A stretch of DNA of 64,000 bases from Prorocentrum cordatum (taxonomy: Eukaryota; Sar; Dinophyceae; Prorocentrales; Prorocentraceae): contig CAUYUJ010016370.1 of the NCBI GenBank assembly GCA_963575745.1, forward strand, positions 148,292 through 212,291. Direction: 5' to 3'. A program made the translations under genes and the position numbers. Of this stretch, positions 19,991-30,599 are shown piece by piece (within the stretch, counting starts at the first letter, position 1; every line of letters starts with the position of its first letter). Under the pieces are notes generated by a model, which saw nothing but the letters and a program-made list of their open reading frames with translations, was not told the DNA's origin and did not search any database.

Positions 19991-22130
19991 CGCTGCGCAG
20001 GGCCGTCTGGGAGCAGTGGCTCCCCAGGCAGGCCCTGGAGAAGGCCTTCGCGGCGGCCCTGGCCGCGTCGGGCAGCTGGGCCGGCTGCCGCGGCCCCGTG
20101 GAGGCCGCCCCCTTGTCCGTGTGCCGCGTGGGCTGGGAGGCGGCCTCGCTAGATGCATGGGCCACGCGCGACGGCTTTCACCGCAGCGTCAGCGACGCCA
20201 GCCGGTGGCTCACCAAGAAGCTGCTCAGCCGCAGCTGCGAGCACTGGCAGGCCAAGCAGCTCAGCAAGCACGGCGCCCCCTGGCTTGATGTCGGCATCAA
20301 CTTCGGCCAGCTGCGGCGGTGGACGGCCGGCGGCCGTGGTGCCTCCCACGAAGCACGGAGCTGGCCCAGCCTCAGCAGCGAGCAGCGCGGCTACCTCAGG
20401 TCCTGCATCGTCGACGGCCAGTGGACCAACACCAGGAAGCACGGCAACAATCCGAGGTGCGCCCCCTTCGGACACTGGCGAGCTCTGCCCCAACCACGCC
20501 AGAGACCTCTGGCACAGGCACCTCTGCTGCAGCGCCATCCAGGACCGCGGCCTCAGCCTCCCGAGGGAGATCGCCCTGCTGCTGCCGCAGAAGGACAACG
20601 CGGTTGTCAGGTGCCCTGTCGAGCGCGTCCTCCTTCCAGCTCAGCAGCTCCAGTGGAGGCCTCCCAGCGGCGGTTTCCTCGACCACCTCCGCTGGTGTAG
20701 CGGTGAGCCAGGCGAGCCTTTCGTCGGCCAGCCACTGCGCTGCGACTGCTCACTGTGCGACGCGCTGCTGGCCGAGGGTCGTGGTGCGCAGGCCGCGGCA
20801 GCGGTCGTCGAGCTTCCTCCAGGCCCCGAGGAGGTCGACCCAGACACTGGGCGCGCCTCTAGTTGGACCCTGGCAGAGTATCGAGGGCGCGGAGCTGCTG
20901 GCGGCGCTCATCGTCCAGCGGCGCGCCATCCCGCCCATCGGGCTTCACTGCGACGCCAGCTTCGTCGTCGACGGCATCAACCTTCGGGGCGAGGCCCGCG
21001 CGACGCTGGCGTCCCAAGAGCGGGGGCATCTCTGGCGGCAGGTTTGGCAGGCGCTTCACGACTTCGGCGGCGTTGGCCCAGCGGGGCTCACGATCGTGAA
21101 GATCAAGGGCCACGCCACCGCCGCCCGCGTCTCCCGCGGCGCCGTCACGCGGAAGCAGCGCCGTGGCAACTACGAGGCCGACCACGTCGCAGGAGGGATC
21201 GCCCACCACCTGCGCGCCCCCCTCGGCCGAGAGTCTGAGGCAGCTGCGTGCCCAGCTCTTCGTCGACGGCGTCGCGCACTGGGTGGCCGCGGCCGGCGCT
21301 CCAGCGGCCGCCGACAGGCTCGACGGCATTCGCGGCTGCGTGGCCCGCGACGAGGCCAACAAGGACCGCCCCCCCTCTCGCCGAGCACGCGTTCGGCACG
21401 CTCGGCTCGGGCCCCTGGCACTGCGCGGCGTGCCTGCGCGCGGCGCGGACCACGAGGTCGAAGCAGGGGATGCGTCGGTCCCCGCGCGTTCCCAAGATCG
21501 CCTCAGTGGCCGGGAAATGGAAGGCAGCGCCGTCCAGCGCGGCAGCAGGCGTGGCCATCGCGGCGGCGGCGGCGGCAGCCGCGGCAGCCGCCGACGGCGC
21601 CGACAGCCAACCAGGAGTGCTCGGGTCTGGTCGGGGCCAGGACCCCACGCCGAGTGCGGCGGGGCAGGGGCCCGCGACCGCGGGCGAGGTTGGCTCGGCC
21701 CGCGGCCAGGGCCCAGCGTCGAGCTCGGGGGGCCGGCCGCCTGACCCAGCGGGAGCCGCTGCGGCCCACGACGCCGCCGCGGCCAGCGGCCTGGTCGGAG
21801 CCACGACCCCCCGCGGGTGGACCTTGGAGGCAGCTGCGAGGTCCCGACCCCCGCGCCGCCGCCGCCAGCGCCCCCGCCGTCGGCGGGCCCAGCGGTGCCT
21901 GCGGGGGGCGGGGCCGACGCCGAGGAGGACCCGCCGCGGGCGCGCGACGCCCTCGGCCACATCGTGCAGCGTGCATTCGGCCACGCGCCGTGCGCGAGGT
22001 GCCACGCCTGCGCCAGGGAACGCCTCTGCAGCATCAAAGCTTTAGCGGCTCAGTGCGCCCCGCACGTGGGCGAGGCTGGGCGCGTCCGACGTCTTCGGGC
22101 TGACCGCATTGGGCGGGGTCAGCACCCCAC
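19980..22130 (+). pseudogene. LINE C, 3' part: post-RT, RNase H, Cys-rich C-terminus
   Basis: Continuation of the fragment ending at 13816. In order: PVRTLRRAVWEQWLPRQALE; CIVDGQWTNTRKHGNNPRC; DLWHRHLCCSAIQDRGL in a shifted frame (20.5 kb); RNase H elements CDASFVVDGINL, AGLTIVKIKGHATAARV and RRGNYEADHVAGGIAHH (20.9-21.2 kb); GPWHCAACLRAARTTRSK (21.42 kb); and PCARCHACARERLCSIKAL ... GRGQHPTS (21.99-22.13 kb), the conserved C-terminal Cys segment. An Ala/Arg/Pro-rich low-complexity stretch fills 21.5-21.9 kb. Several frameshifts; not functional. Confidence 0.8.
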
Positions 22131-22194
22131 CAGCTCGGCGCGCCTGGCTGACGGCGCGGCGGATGGCCGCGCGATTCTTCGGCGCCTCCAGCGC

Positions 22195-22870
22195 GCCCCG
22201 CCGCGACGGCCCACGCGTCGTCGGCGGCCTCCCCGTGCCGCGACGGCCCACGCGTCGTCGGCGGCGGCGGGCTTCGCCGCGACGGCCCATGCGTCGTCGG
22301 CGGCCGCCCCGAGCCGCGACGGCCCACGCCTCGTCGGCGGCGGTTGGCTTCCGTGCGCCCGTGGCGTGCGCAGGGGGCATCGGTCACCGCCGTCCTCCTG
22401 GGGCTTTGCCCCCCCAAAAAAAAACGGGCGCGGTGGAGTGCACAGGCATTGTGGTGTACAGGCGCAGTGGTGTACACAGGCATTGTGGTGTACGAACGCA
22501 TCGCGCGCCCGCGCGCGGGCGCCTCGGCGCCGCCCGCGGGCGCGCGATGCGTCTTTCGCAGCCAACGTTTCGGCCGTTTCGGCGGCGTTCCGTTTCGGGC
22601 GTTTCCGTTTCCGCCGTTTCGGTGGCGTTGCTGTTCGGCGGCGGTTTGTTTCGTTTCCCGTTTCCCGTGTCGTTTCTTTGTTTAGTGTTATTTTGTTCCC
22701 CCGCCCGCATGGCCGACCTGTCATTTGCATCGGTACCCAAGCTCCTAGTTGTAATTTTTCTGTCCGCCTCAGACGGAGACCATCGGGCTGTGAGGTCGGA
22801 GGAGTGCTCGGAAGAGGATGCGAGGGATCCAATTTTCCCCCAGTGGACTCGCAACTGCTGTTCCTAAAGT
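22195..22870. repeat. Short tandem units, then CGTTTCG repeat copy 2
   Basis: 22195-22345: four units of CGCGACGGCCCACGCGTCGT with CGGCGGC spacers. 22435-22500: GCATTGTGGTGTAC(A/G) repeated. 22500-22555: GCGCGCCCGCGCGCGGGCGC-like palindromic stretch. 22555-22690: TTTCGGCCGTTTCGG-type units as at 10835-11050. 22690-22870 shows nothing recognisable. Confidence 0.7.
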
Positions 22871-23297
22871 CATTGCAGCATGGCCATCAATGCATCAGGA
22901 ACCTGTCTGAAGACCTGCTCTGCTGAATATACGACCTGATCCAACACATCGTCCACAACCTTTTTATATCTGACCGCAGTAAACGACATCTGAAGCTTCA
23001 CCAGCAGCGCATGCATTGAAATTTCACCAAAGCCAGCGGACACGAGCAGCCGGGTGCTACAGTCCTGTCCGCTACGGTGGAGGCCGGAATTGCCCATCGC
23101 CAGATCGCGCGCCGAGGGAGCCTATAGACTGCGCGCAGGCAGCGGAGCAGCTTGAGCGGAGAGCCCGCCTCGATGGTTTCCGGGCGAAGCCCCTCAGTGG
23201 AAACATACGCGTACGATTTGAAAAGGTCCCAAACTCCACTAGCGGCCGAAACATCATTAAGACTTGCAATTCGCTGAATGATGTCGTTCCCGTGGCT
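22870..23297 (-). pseudogene. Unrecognised coding-like stretch
   Basis: Two consecutive minus-strand frames of normal amino-acid composition, joined by a frameshift near 23.02 kb. The upstream frame reads DIIQRIASLNDVSAASGVWD, then KSYAYVSTEGLRPETIEAGS and RCLRAVYRLPRRAIWRWAIP. The downstream frame reads EISMHALLVKLQMSFTAVRY and KKVVDDVLDQVVYSAEQV and ends at 22870 with a stop. I do not recognise a family. It could be an exon or the remnant of another mobile element. No Cys clusters or obvious catalytic motif. Confidence 0.4.
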
Positions 23298-23299
23298 TG

Positions 23300-23629
23300 C
23301 GCGATCACATGTGCAACCCGAATCATCCCAACACGATGCATTCTGCCACGATTTCTCCCGAGGAGGATACGATACGATACGACCACCGCTGCGGACGCCG
23401 TCCGGGCCTAGCTAAGACCAGGTTGGCGAGGCCGTGGCCTCAAGAATCTGGTGTGTCTGAACCAAATGCCATGCGACATGCGTAAAACAAGTTCATGGAG
23501 GAGGGAGGGGGGAGAGGTCCTTGGAGTCGGTGTCGGCGTGGGGCTCGGCATGCTTGGACGTGCCTGTGTGGGAGGGAGAGAGGGAGGGAGGGAGGGGAAA
23601 GGTCCTTGACGTGGATGTCGGCGTTATGT
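23300..23629. other. Spacer, no gene seen
   Basis: Contains GGGAGGGAGGGA-type purine stretches near 23505 and 23575 and two related segments (GAGAGGTCCTTGGAGTCGGT and GGAAAGGTCCTTGACGTGGA), so a local duplication. Probably includes the 3' untranslated part of LINE B. Confidence 0.5.
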
Positions 23630-23787
23630 TTTTTCACGTGTTGGCGTAGTGGTGCTCGAGTGTTGACCACGTGATGGTGTCTTGGGCCATACGACTAAAC
23701 GTGATGTCGTTTGGTTGCCCCTTGTCGCGTGTAGGGGCCGGGGCTGGGTGGAGGTCTGACCTGCGCTGACGTAAGTGTGCGAGAACT

Positions 23788-24825
23788 TCATCGTCCAGAC
23801 GCTTGTGCTGGCCCCCTCGTTGTCGATGGGCGTCTGGCTGCCACTGCAAAGCCTCCCACGTCCACCTGCTGGGCGCGTGGTTGGCCACTTTTGTGGCCAT
23901 TCTCCATACCTTTTTTGTGTGTCGGCACCCAGCTGTCTACGTGGTGGAACTTCATGAGCGGCTCTGCGCATCGCGTGGCGCGTCGGATGTATTCGATCCA
24001 AGGTTCCCCGAGGTCCACGTCGTTGTTGTCGTCGGTGCCATCACTGCGTCGTCGTGTTGGCGTCGACGCTGTGTCGTGTTGCGGCGGATTGCTGTCTGCG
24101 TCGTCGCTCCTGCTGTTGTCGTGAGAGTAGTCGCGGGAGGTTCTGTCCGGCGCGTCGCTGTCCGTGCCGTCGACGCCCGTCGTGCCTTGAATGCCGCTGC
24201 TGTTTGCCGGGGGGGCGCCCTTTCGCCGAGACGTCCTGATAATCATGCGAAGCATGCGTCGCTGTGCCCGCCAGAGGTTCTGCCGAAGTGTTTCCGTGAA
24301 TGTCCACGTTTCTGTTCCGTACAGTATTGTCGGTGTGACAGTGTTGTTGAAGAGCCAGAGTCGGTGTGCACGTGGGTAATGTTTCCTGGTCAATTCTTGT
24401 TTGTGAGAAGTGAACGATGCCCATGCAGACCTTGTGCGATGGTGGACTTTTGTCGCCATGGGACTGTGGAAGCTGATCTGTTGGTCGAGATATTTGAGAC
24501 TGCCTTCGTGAAGAAGAATTTCGATGTCCATGTCCCGGACGCGTGCTGTGCGCGAGCTCGACCTGCCTGTCTTTCTCGTGAGGTTGCTCATGATGTTGGG
24601 CTTGCCTGGGTGTAGCTCGAGCCCGTGGGGTCGCGCTGCACTTGCTATGTCGTCGAGCACGGAAGTGAGACGCGGAAGAGTTTGTCTCGTCAGGAGCTCG
24701 TCGTCGGCGAAGCGTAAGTTGGTGAGGGTCGATGTGGTGAATCCTAGCCGTACTCCTCTGCGTGTCGTTTGCCAGTCAGTGATCAATGGTGCGATGATGT
24801 GTTGCAGAAGTGCGTTAGAAAGCAA
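23788..24825 (-). pseudogene. LINE B reverse transcriptase, C-half, and C-terminal domain
   Basis: 345-residue frame with the RT catalytic box LTNLRFADDELLTRQTLP (FADD at 24701-24712). It is followed by HGLELHPGKPNIMSNL, KYLDQQISFHSP, TPTILYGTETWTFTETL and NLWRAQRRMLRMIIRTSRRK, a set I know from L1/RTE-like dinoflagellate LINEs. EPWIEYIRRATRCAEPLMK and WVPTHKKGMENGHK follow. A shifted frame continues to about 23634 (SRMAQDTITWSTLEHHYAN). Motif B region, upstream of 24825, is broken by a stop and frameshifts. Confidence 0.85.
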
Positions 24826-24849
24826 GGAGCTGCGTGGGCCGCCTTGCTT

Positions 24850-25349
24850 AGTGCCCCCGCAGAAGACTGAACGATCTGCTGGCGACGTCTGTCTTCACCG
24901 TGGCCGTTCATCCTGTGTATAGCTGCTGGAGTATCGAAGTGTACCCTCTTGTGGTGCACCCTGCGCTCCCGGTGCTTCCCAAATTCTCCTGTGCTCGGCA
25001 GGTTCAAACAGCTTTTTGAGAGTCGAGTGCTGCGACCCAGAAGTTCTGGTTCCACTCATGCGCACGGTCACGTAGGATGTGTGCAATGTAAACAGGTGGT
25101 CGACAGTCGAATGCCATGGTCTGAACCCCGCGTGGTCGGCAGTCTGTCGAGAGTCCAGTGCCGGCTGGAGCCGGTGGCAGAGCAGACGATTGAAGCGTTT
25201 GTACAGTAGCGGCGTCGTGCAGATTGGCTGGTAGTTCTGGGGAAGCGTGAGGTCTCCACTTTTTGGAATGACAGTGATGACGCTGCTCCTCCAGCTAGCA
25301 GGCTGCGGGGCCTTAAGCTGGATGATTGTGTTGTAGATATGGAGAAACG
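24850..25349 (-). pseudogene. LINE B reverse transcriptase, N-half
   Basis: From KTFLHIYNTIIQLKAPQPAS through WRSSVITVIPKSGDLTLPQN (RT motif 1, VxxIxKxG), LLYKRFNRLLCHRLQP (motif 2) and QTADHAGFRPWHSTVDHLFT (motif 3). Motif A to B are degraded: a short segment with YTSILQQLYTG, a stop, then TATVKTDVASRSFSLLRG and another stop near 24.84 kb. Confidence 0.8.
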
Positions 25350-25356
25350 TTTTTTT

Positions 25357-25568
25357 CGGGACGACCGACGTTGGTACGGAACGAATGGGTACAAAGACCA
25401 ACACCAGTTCTTCTTCATTTCGGACAGGACTCGCTCTCGGCGTCGCCACGGATTGTGTCCATTTGAGACAGTAGGCCGCCTGCCAAACAGCGGCCGCTGT
25501 TGATTCGGGACAACATTTGCTGTTGGGCATTGTGCCCATTCTTTCCGTACCCATTTCGGGCGTCAAAA
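25357..25568. mobile_element. Foldback/MITE-like element, family M1, copy 2, inside LINE B RT
   Basis: Inverted ends match at about 36 of 44 positions: left GGTACGGAACGAATGGGTAC, right arm complement GGTACGGAAAGAATGGGCAC, both followed by ACAAxGxCCAACA. Shares the centre CAAACAGCGGCCGCTGTTG and ends with the copy at 2639-2823. It interrupts LINE B between codons ...ELEK and TFLHIYN. The flanks are T-rich (TTTTC on both sides), so the exact target duplication is unresolved. Confidence 0.75.
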
Positions 25569-25690
25569 TTTTTCTCGAGCTCCGCCGTGCCGTCTTTCAG
25601 CATCTCTGCTCGGAGGCCCGTGGTGTCGGGGGCCTTACCAAGTCGGAGTCCTTTGATTGCTTTGCTAAGCTGCGATGGTGAATGGTGTGA
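25569..25690 (-). pseudogene. LINE B, start of reverse transcriptase
   Basis: PSQLSKAIKGLRLGKAPDTT and GLRAEMLKDGTAELEK correspond to the RT entry region of this LINE type (LxxGKAxDxxGxxAEMLK). The next codon of the element lies on the far side of the foldback insertion at 25349. Confidence 0.75.
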
Positions 25691-25699
25691 TGCCGAAGC

Positions 25700-26830
25700 C
25701 AGGTCCTGCCTGCAGCGTCGGCGCTGCTCGTGGTGCTGCTCGTCGGCGGTGACCGGTGGTGGGCGCTGGTGGGTGCTGCTGTTCGGTTTGGGTCGGTGCT
25801 GCCCGCGGCGTTGCCGGCCGGTGGTGGCCAGTGGCGGGCGCTGGTTGGTGCTGCTGGTTGGTCCGGGTCGGCGCTGTTTGCTGTGCTGGTCGGTGGTGGT
25901 CGGTGGTCGCTGGTGAGTGCTGCTGGTCGGGTGGGCTCGGCGCTACTTGTGGTGCTGCTGGTCGGTGGTGGTCGGTGGTGGGTGCTGGTGGGTGCTGCTC
26001 GTCGGTTGGGGTCGGCGCTGCTTGTGTTGCTGGTCGGTGGTGGTCGGTAGTCAGTGGTGGGTGCTGCTGGTCGGGTGGGGACGGCGCTGCTTGTGGTGCT
26101 GCTGGTCGGTGGTGGTCGGTGGTGGGCATTTCTGCTTGGTCTTGGTCGGTGCTGCTTGCGGTGCTGGTCGGTTGTGGTCGGTGGCCGCTGGTGAGTGTTG
26201 CTGGTCGGTTGAAGCTGGCGCTGCTTGTGATGCTGCTGGTCGGTGGTGGTCGGTGGTGGGTGCTGGTTGGTGCTGCTGGTTCGTCTTGGTCGGTGCTGTT
26301 TGCTGTGCTGGTCGGTGGTGGTCGACGGTCGCTGGCAGGGGCTGCCGGCCAGCCGGGGTCGTTCCCGCTGTGGAAAATGCATCCTGGTACGCGCCGTCTG
26401 CTCGTGCAAAAGCTTGTCTTCCTCTTCCAGTGCTCCGCGCAGCCGTCGGTGAAGCGGTTGGTCACGATGCCGGCGTCGATGCTGCAAGTCTTGAGGGGGC
26501 GGTTCTTGGAGCAGGGTGGTAACACATTGCAGTTACGAATTGGTCAGTTGGGGGCGGCGTTGCTTGTGGTGTTGGTCGGTGGTTGGCGATAGTCGCTGGT
26601 GGGCGTTGCTGGTCGGTTGGGGTCGGCGCTGCTTGTGGTGCTGCTGGTCGGCGGTGTCCGGCGGCGGCTGGTGGGTGCTGCTGGTTGGTCTGGATCGGTG
26701 TTGCTTGCTGTGCAGGTCGGTGGTGGTCGGTGGTCGCTGGTGGGTGCTGCTTGTCGGGTGGGGTCGGCGCTGCCTTTGGTGTTGGTCGGTGGCGGTCGGT
26801 GGTGGGTCCCTCTTGCAGCGTCGGTTCCGC
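25700..26830. repeat. ~69-bp satellite S3 (GGTGGTCGGTGGT), inside LINE B
   Basis: Units such as TTGGGGTCGGCGCTGCTTGT followed by GGTGCTGCTGGTCGGTGGT and GTGGGTGCTGCTGGTCGG repeat every ~66-75 bp at 25.73-26.34 kb and 26.53-26.80 kb. A non-repetitive 200-bp break (26350-26520) contains a minus-strand reading AGIVTNRFTDGCAEHWKRK of unknown origin. The same satellite recurs at 31240-31465. Confidence 0.85.
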
Positions 26831-26925
26831 CGTCAAACTGTAAAGTTGTTCGTAGAGTTCTGCAAACACGTCTGCAATGTCCTGTCTCGCTGTGCGCTTG
26901 GATCCCTCATTGTCCGTCATGTGCG
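26800..26925 (-). pseudogene. LINE B linker upstream of RT
   Basis: THMTDNEGSKRTARQDIADVF and AELYEQLYSLTAEPTL correspond to the segment between endonuclease and RT (typically ...QxIADVFAxFYExLY). It places the satellite as an insertion into the spacer before RT. Confidence 0.65.
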
Positions 26926-26989
26926 TGATGAGAGTCCGTCTTCTCGGGGTCTTGATGCGCGCGATTCTTCAGGTTTCGGCCGCCGGTCT

Positions 26990-27225
26990 GCTGGTCTGTC
27001 GTCGCTCGTTTGTCGGCGCTCAAGAGACGGGGGTCAATGCAAACGGGGTCAGCTGGAGCGCCCAATCTTGCAGGATCCTGCAGGGCCAGGGTCGCATTGA
27101 CCCGGGTCTGGGTGCAGGATCCTGCAGGATCTTGCAGGATCCTTCGCATTGACCCGGGTTGGGGTGCGGGGTCTTGCAGGATTCTGCAAGGCTTGATTGA
27201 CCCGGGTCTGGATTGACCCGGGTCA
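26990..27225. repeat. Palindromic short repeats GCAGGATCCTGC and TTGACCCGGGTCA
   Basis: TCTTGCAGGATCCTGCAGG-like units (27065-27080, 27115-27145, 27172-27190) alternate with four TTGACCCGGGTC units (27095-27110, 27148-27160, 27195-27210, 27211-27225). Both cores are self-complementary. Confidence 0.75.
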
Positions 27226-27579
27226 GCAGATCCCCGAGTTTGGTGGTGCGTTATGTCGTTCTGTCGTTTGCTGGTTTGCTTGTCGTTCTGCTGCGTTTTG
27301 TTGCTGTTCTGATCGGGTACGCTGCGCTGCGTTGTTACAGCCGCCCTTGTGATGGTATGGCCCCTGTGTTGCTAGCAATGACGGCGTCGGCAAAGATTTG
27401 CTGGATGTGTTCGCGATTCGCGAAGTGCTGCCAGGTCGGATGGCAATTCGTTTGGATGTAGTCCTGGCCGCCGGTTGTCTTGGCAGGCTCTTCTGTGTTT
27501 GATCGTGGCGGCCAGAGATGCGGGCTTCAAGCTGTTCCGCTGCTAATGCGCATCGTCGTCGTGCAAGGGCCGCCTCGCT
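27226..27579. other. Remainder of LINE B spacer, degraded
   Basis: Lies between the endonuclease and the linker of LINE B. Minus-strand stretches such as EQLEARISGRHDQTQKSLP are plausible linker protein but with stops. No independent feature seen. Confidence 0.4.
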
Positions 27580-27966
27580 ATTGTAGACGTTGGTATCCGC
27601 AGGTCGGCGACGACAGCCTTGTGGTCAGATCCCAGGTCGCTTCTGTTGTTGGTCTCGGCATTCGTGCAATGTCGAAAAAGCGTGCGGTCCAGGAGTAGAT
27701 AGTCGAGCTGCTTGTGTTTGTCGCCGGAGGTGTACGTGATTTGCTTAGCTTCTGGTTTGCGGAAGAAAGTGTTCGCACTGATAAGCCCCTCTTGGGTAGC
27801 CCAATGCCGTAGTCAGGTATCCCTTGAGTTCTCGTTTCCGTTTCCATGTCGGCCAGTGCATCTCGACGTGACGTGGTTGAACATGTCGGGGAAATCTTCG
27901 CCGGCAGCGTCGTTCGGCGTGCGCCCTGCTCTAACCTGTGCGTTAAAGTCGCCAGCGAGTATCATG
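27580..27966 (-). pseudogene. LINE B endonuclease, C-half
   Basis: Begins at the TIR-element junction with LAGDFNAQVRAGRTPND (GDFN motif), then QITYTSGDKHKQLDYLLLD, RTLFRHCTNAETNNRSDLG and the terminal SDHKAVVADL motif at about 27.61 kb. These carry the metal and phosphate contacts of APE-type endonucleases (Asp and Asn of GDxN; Asp and His of SDH). One or two frameshifts near 27.8 kb. Confidence 0.85.
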
Positions 27967-27990
27967 GAAAGAGCGTGTTCTACCGTTGCT
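27959..27990. repeat. Left target duplication and left TIR
   Basis: GTATCATG (27959-27966), then the 24-bp TIR 27967-27990, ending ACCGTTGCT. Confidence 0.85.
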
Positions 27991-28002
27991 GGCAGAAAAC
28001 CG

Positions 28003-28200
28003 AGGGGGGGTCACTGGGGGTTTCCAACCCGTCCCCCCCCCCCTCTCGAAAACGGGGGGGGTCATAGGGGGTCCCAACCTCCCCCTCCCCCCCCCCGGCC
28101 CATCATGAAAGGGGGGGGTCACTACCGGTTCGAACCCCCCCTCCCCTTCCCCCCCCTCTTGGAAAACGGGGAGGGGGTCACTACCGGTTCCTCTCGCCGC
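28003..28200. repeat. Left inner inverted arm of the TIR element
   Basis: Blocks GGGGGGTCACTACCGGTTCG (28117) and TTGGAAAACGGGGAGGGGGT (28163) reappear inverted at 29340-29412 in the corresponding order. An earlier related block sits at 28003-28090. Confidence 0.8.
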
Positions 28201-28229
28201 AACGACTCCCCCTCCTCTCCCTTTCCGGA

Positions 28230-29300
28230 TGGGGGAATGGCGGGGGCAGTGGTTGGGACGGTGGTGGGGATGGTGGTGGGGAGCGGGGACAGTGGGAAGA
28301 GTGGGACCGCGGTGGGGACAGTGGTGGAAACAGTGGGGGCAGTGCGACAGTGGTGGGGGCACTAGCGGGGACTGGGGACAGTGGTGGGGACTGGCACAGT
28401 GGCGGGGACAATGTGGACAGTTGGACAGCGGTGGGCGGTGGTGGTGGGGACAACAGTGGGACAGTGGTGGGGACGGTGTTGGTGGGGACAGTGGTGAGGG
28501 CGGTGGTTAGGACGGTGGTGGCACAGTGGTGCATTGGGGACAGTGGTGGGGGCAGTGGGGGCAGTGGGAAAGTGGTGGGCACAGCGAGGACAGTGGGGCA
28601 GCACAGTGAGACAGCGGTGGGGACAGTGGGAACAGTGGGACAGTGGTGGGGACAGTGGGGACAGTGGTGGGGACAGTTGGGACGGTGGGGAGAGTGTGAT
28701 CGTGGTGGGGACAGTGGTGGGACAGTGGTGGGACAGTGGTGGGGACAATGGGGACAGTGCGATAGTGGTGGGGGCACTGGTGGGGAAAGTGGGGACTGTG
28801 GTGGGAACAGTGGGGACAGTGGGGCAGTGGTGGGGACAGTGGGGACAGTGTTGGGAACGGTGGCGGTGGGGACAGATGTGATGGGACACTTGGGCAGTGG
28901 TGGGGACAGTGGGACAGTGGTTGGGATGGTGGTGGTGGGGACAGTGGTGAGGGCGGTGGTGAGGACGGCGGTGGGACAATGGGACAGTGGTACAGTGGGG
29001 AGAGTGGTGGGGACAGTCGGGACAGCTCAATGGGACAGCGGCGGGGATAGTGGGGACAGTGGGACAGTGGTGGGGACAGTGGGACAGTGGTGGGGACTGG
29101 GAGCAGTGGGGAGAGTGGGACCGCGGTGGGGACAGTGGTTGGGATAGTGGGGACAGTGCGACGGTGGTGGTGGCATTGGTGGGGGCAGTGGTGGGAACAG
29201 TGGGAACAGTGGGAACAGTGGGGACAGTGGGACAGTGGTGGGGACGGTGGTGGTGGGGACAGTGGTCAAGGCGGTGGTGAGGACGGTGGTGGTGACCTGG
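28230..29300. repeat. GGGGACAGTGG minisatellite
   Basis: More than 1 kb of 12-15-bp units GGGGACAGTGG(TG), with GGGACGGTGGTGG and GGTTGGGATGG variants. All-frame translations are Gly/Asp/Ser/Val-rich on plus and Pro/His/Cys-rich on minus, without stops, and not coding. Confidence 0.95.
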
Positions 29301-29319
29301 GAGTCTTTTGCTAGCGGCG

Positions 29320-29485
29320 ATGGGGGTGGGGGTGGGGTGGGTGTCGAACCAGTAGACCCCCCCCTGGTTTTCTGGAGGGGGGAGGGGGGTCGAACTGGTA
29401 GTGACCCCCCCCCGGTTCCGCCAGGGGAAAGGGGGGGGAGAGGAGGGGGGGTGTTCGATCAGGGGGGGGATTTTCGGAAGGGGGG
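29320..29485. repeat. Right inner inverted arm of the TIR element
   Basis: The complement of 29383-29412 reads GGGGGGTCACTACCAGTTCG and that of 29340-29377 contains CCAGAAAACCAGGGGGGGGT, mirroring the left arm. Confidence 0.8.
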
Positions 29486-29750
29486 GGGACCCCGTAAAAA
29501 AAAATGAACGCCCCAGGGGTCCGTTCCCGTTCCCGTTCCCACTTTTTTCCCGTTTTATCGTCCTCTCTCTCTCTCGTCCTCTCTCTCGTCCTCTCTCTCT
29601 CTCTCTCTCTCGTCCTCTCTCTCTCTCTCTCTCTCGTCCTCTCTCTCTCTCTCTCTCGTCCTCTCTCTCTCTCTCGTCCTCTCTCTCTCTCTCGTCCTCT
29701 CTCTCTCTCTCTCTCGCCCTCTCTCTGTCTCTCTCCGTCCACCCTGAAGG
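29484..29750. repeat. Second inverted arm and (CT)n tract
   Basis: GGGGACCCCGTAAAAAAAAA, TGAACGCCCCAGGGGTCC and GTTCCC repeats (29484-29545) are inverted relative to 30360-30530 (GGGAAC repeats, GGCGTTCGCGTTATTTTACG, GGGGACCCCTGG). Then CTCTCTCTCTCGTC units to 29745. Confidence 0.85.
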
Positions 29751-29819
29751 GGGTCAAGAGGGAGGCTCCAGAAAGGCCGCGGACGCTTGGAGGCTCGTTG
29801 GAGGCTCGGACGTAATAGT

Positions 29820-30285
<466 letters not shown>

Positions 30286-30359
30286 CCTCTCTGGGGAGGC
30301 CGTGGGAGGCTGTGGGAGGCTGACGTTCCCGTTGTCGTTCCCGCTTCTTGGGTCGTCTA

Positions 30360-30540
30360 GAAGGCTTAGGGGGAGTAGACGGGAACGGGAACGGGAACGC
30401 GACCGGGAACGGGAACGGGAACGTGAACGGGAAAGCGACTGGGAACGGGAACGGGAACGCGATCGGGAACGGGAACGGGAACGGGAACGGACCTATAAGG
30501 CGTTCGCGTTATTTTACGGGGGGACCCCTGGGTTCCAGAG
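30360..30540. repeat. (GGGAAC)n block, inverted partner of 29484-29560
   Basis: GGGAACGGGAAC units with GCGACC and GTGAAC variants, ending with GGCGTTCGCGTTATTTTACG. Confidence 0.85.
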
Positions 30541-30567
30541 GAAGAGGGGGTGAATCTTCCACAGTAA

Positions 30568-30599
30568 AGCGGCGGTGGATCACGCTCTCTCGTATCATG
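30568..30599. repeat. Right TIR and right target duplication
   Basis: TIR 30568-30591 (plus strand AGCGGCGGTGGATCACGCTC...), then GTATCATG 30592-30599. Confidence 0.85.

Noticed and set aside
28181-29280. Pro/His/Cys-rich and Gly/Asp/Ser-rich frames over 28.2-29.3 kb
   Set aside because: Translation of the GGGGACAGTGG minisatellite; no start context or homology.
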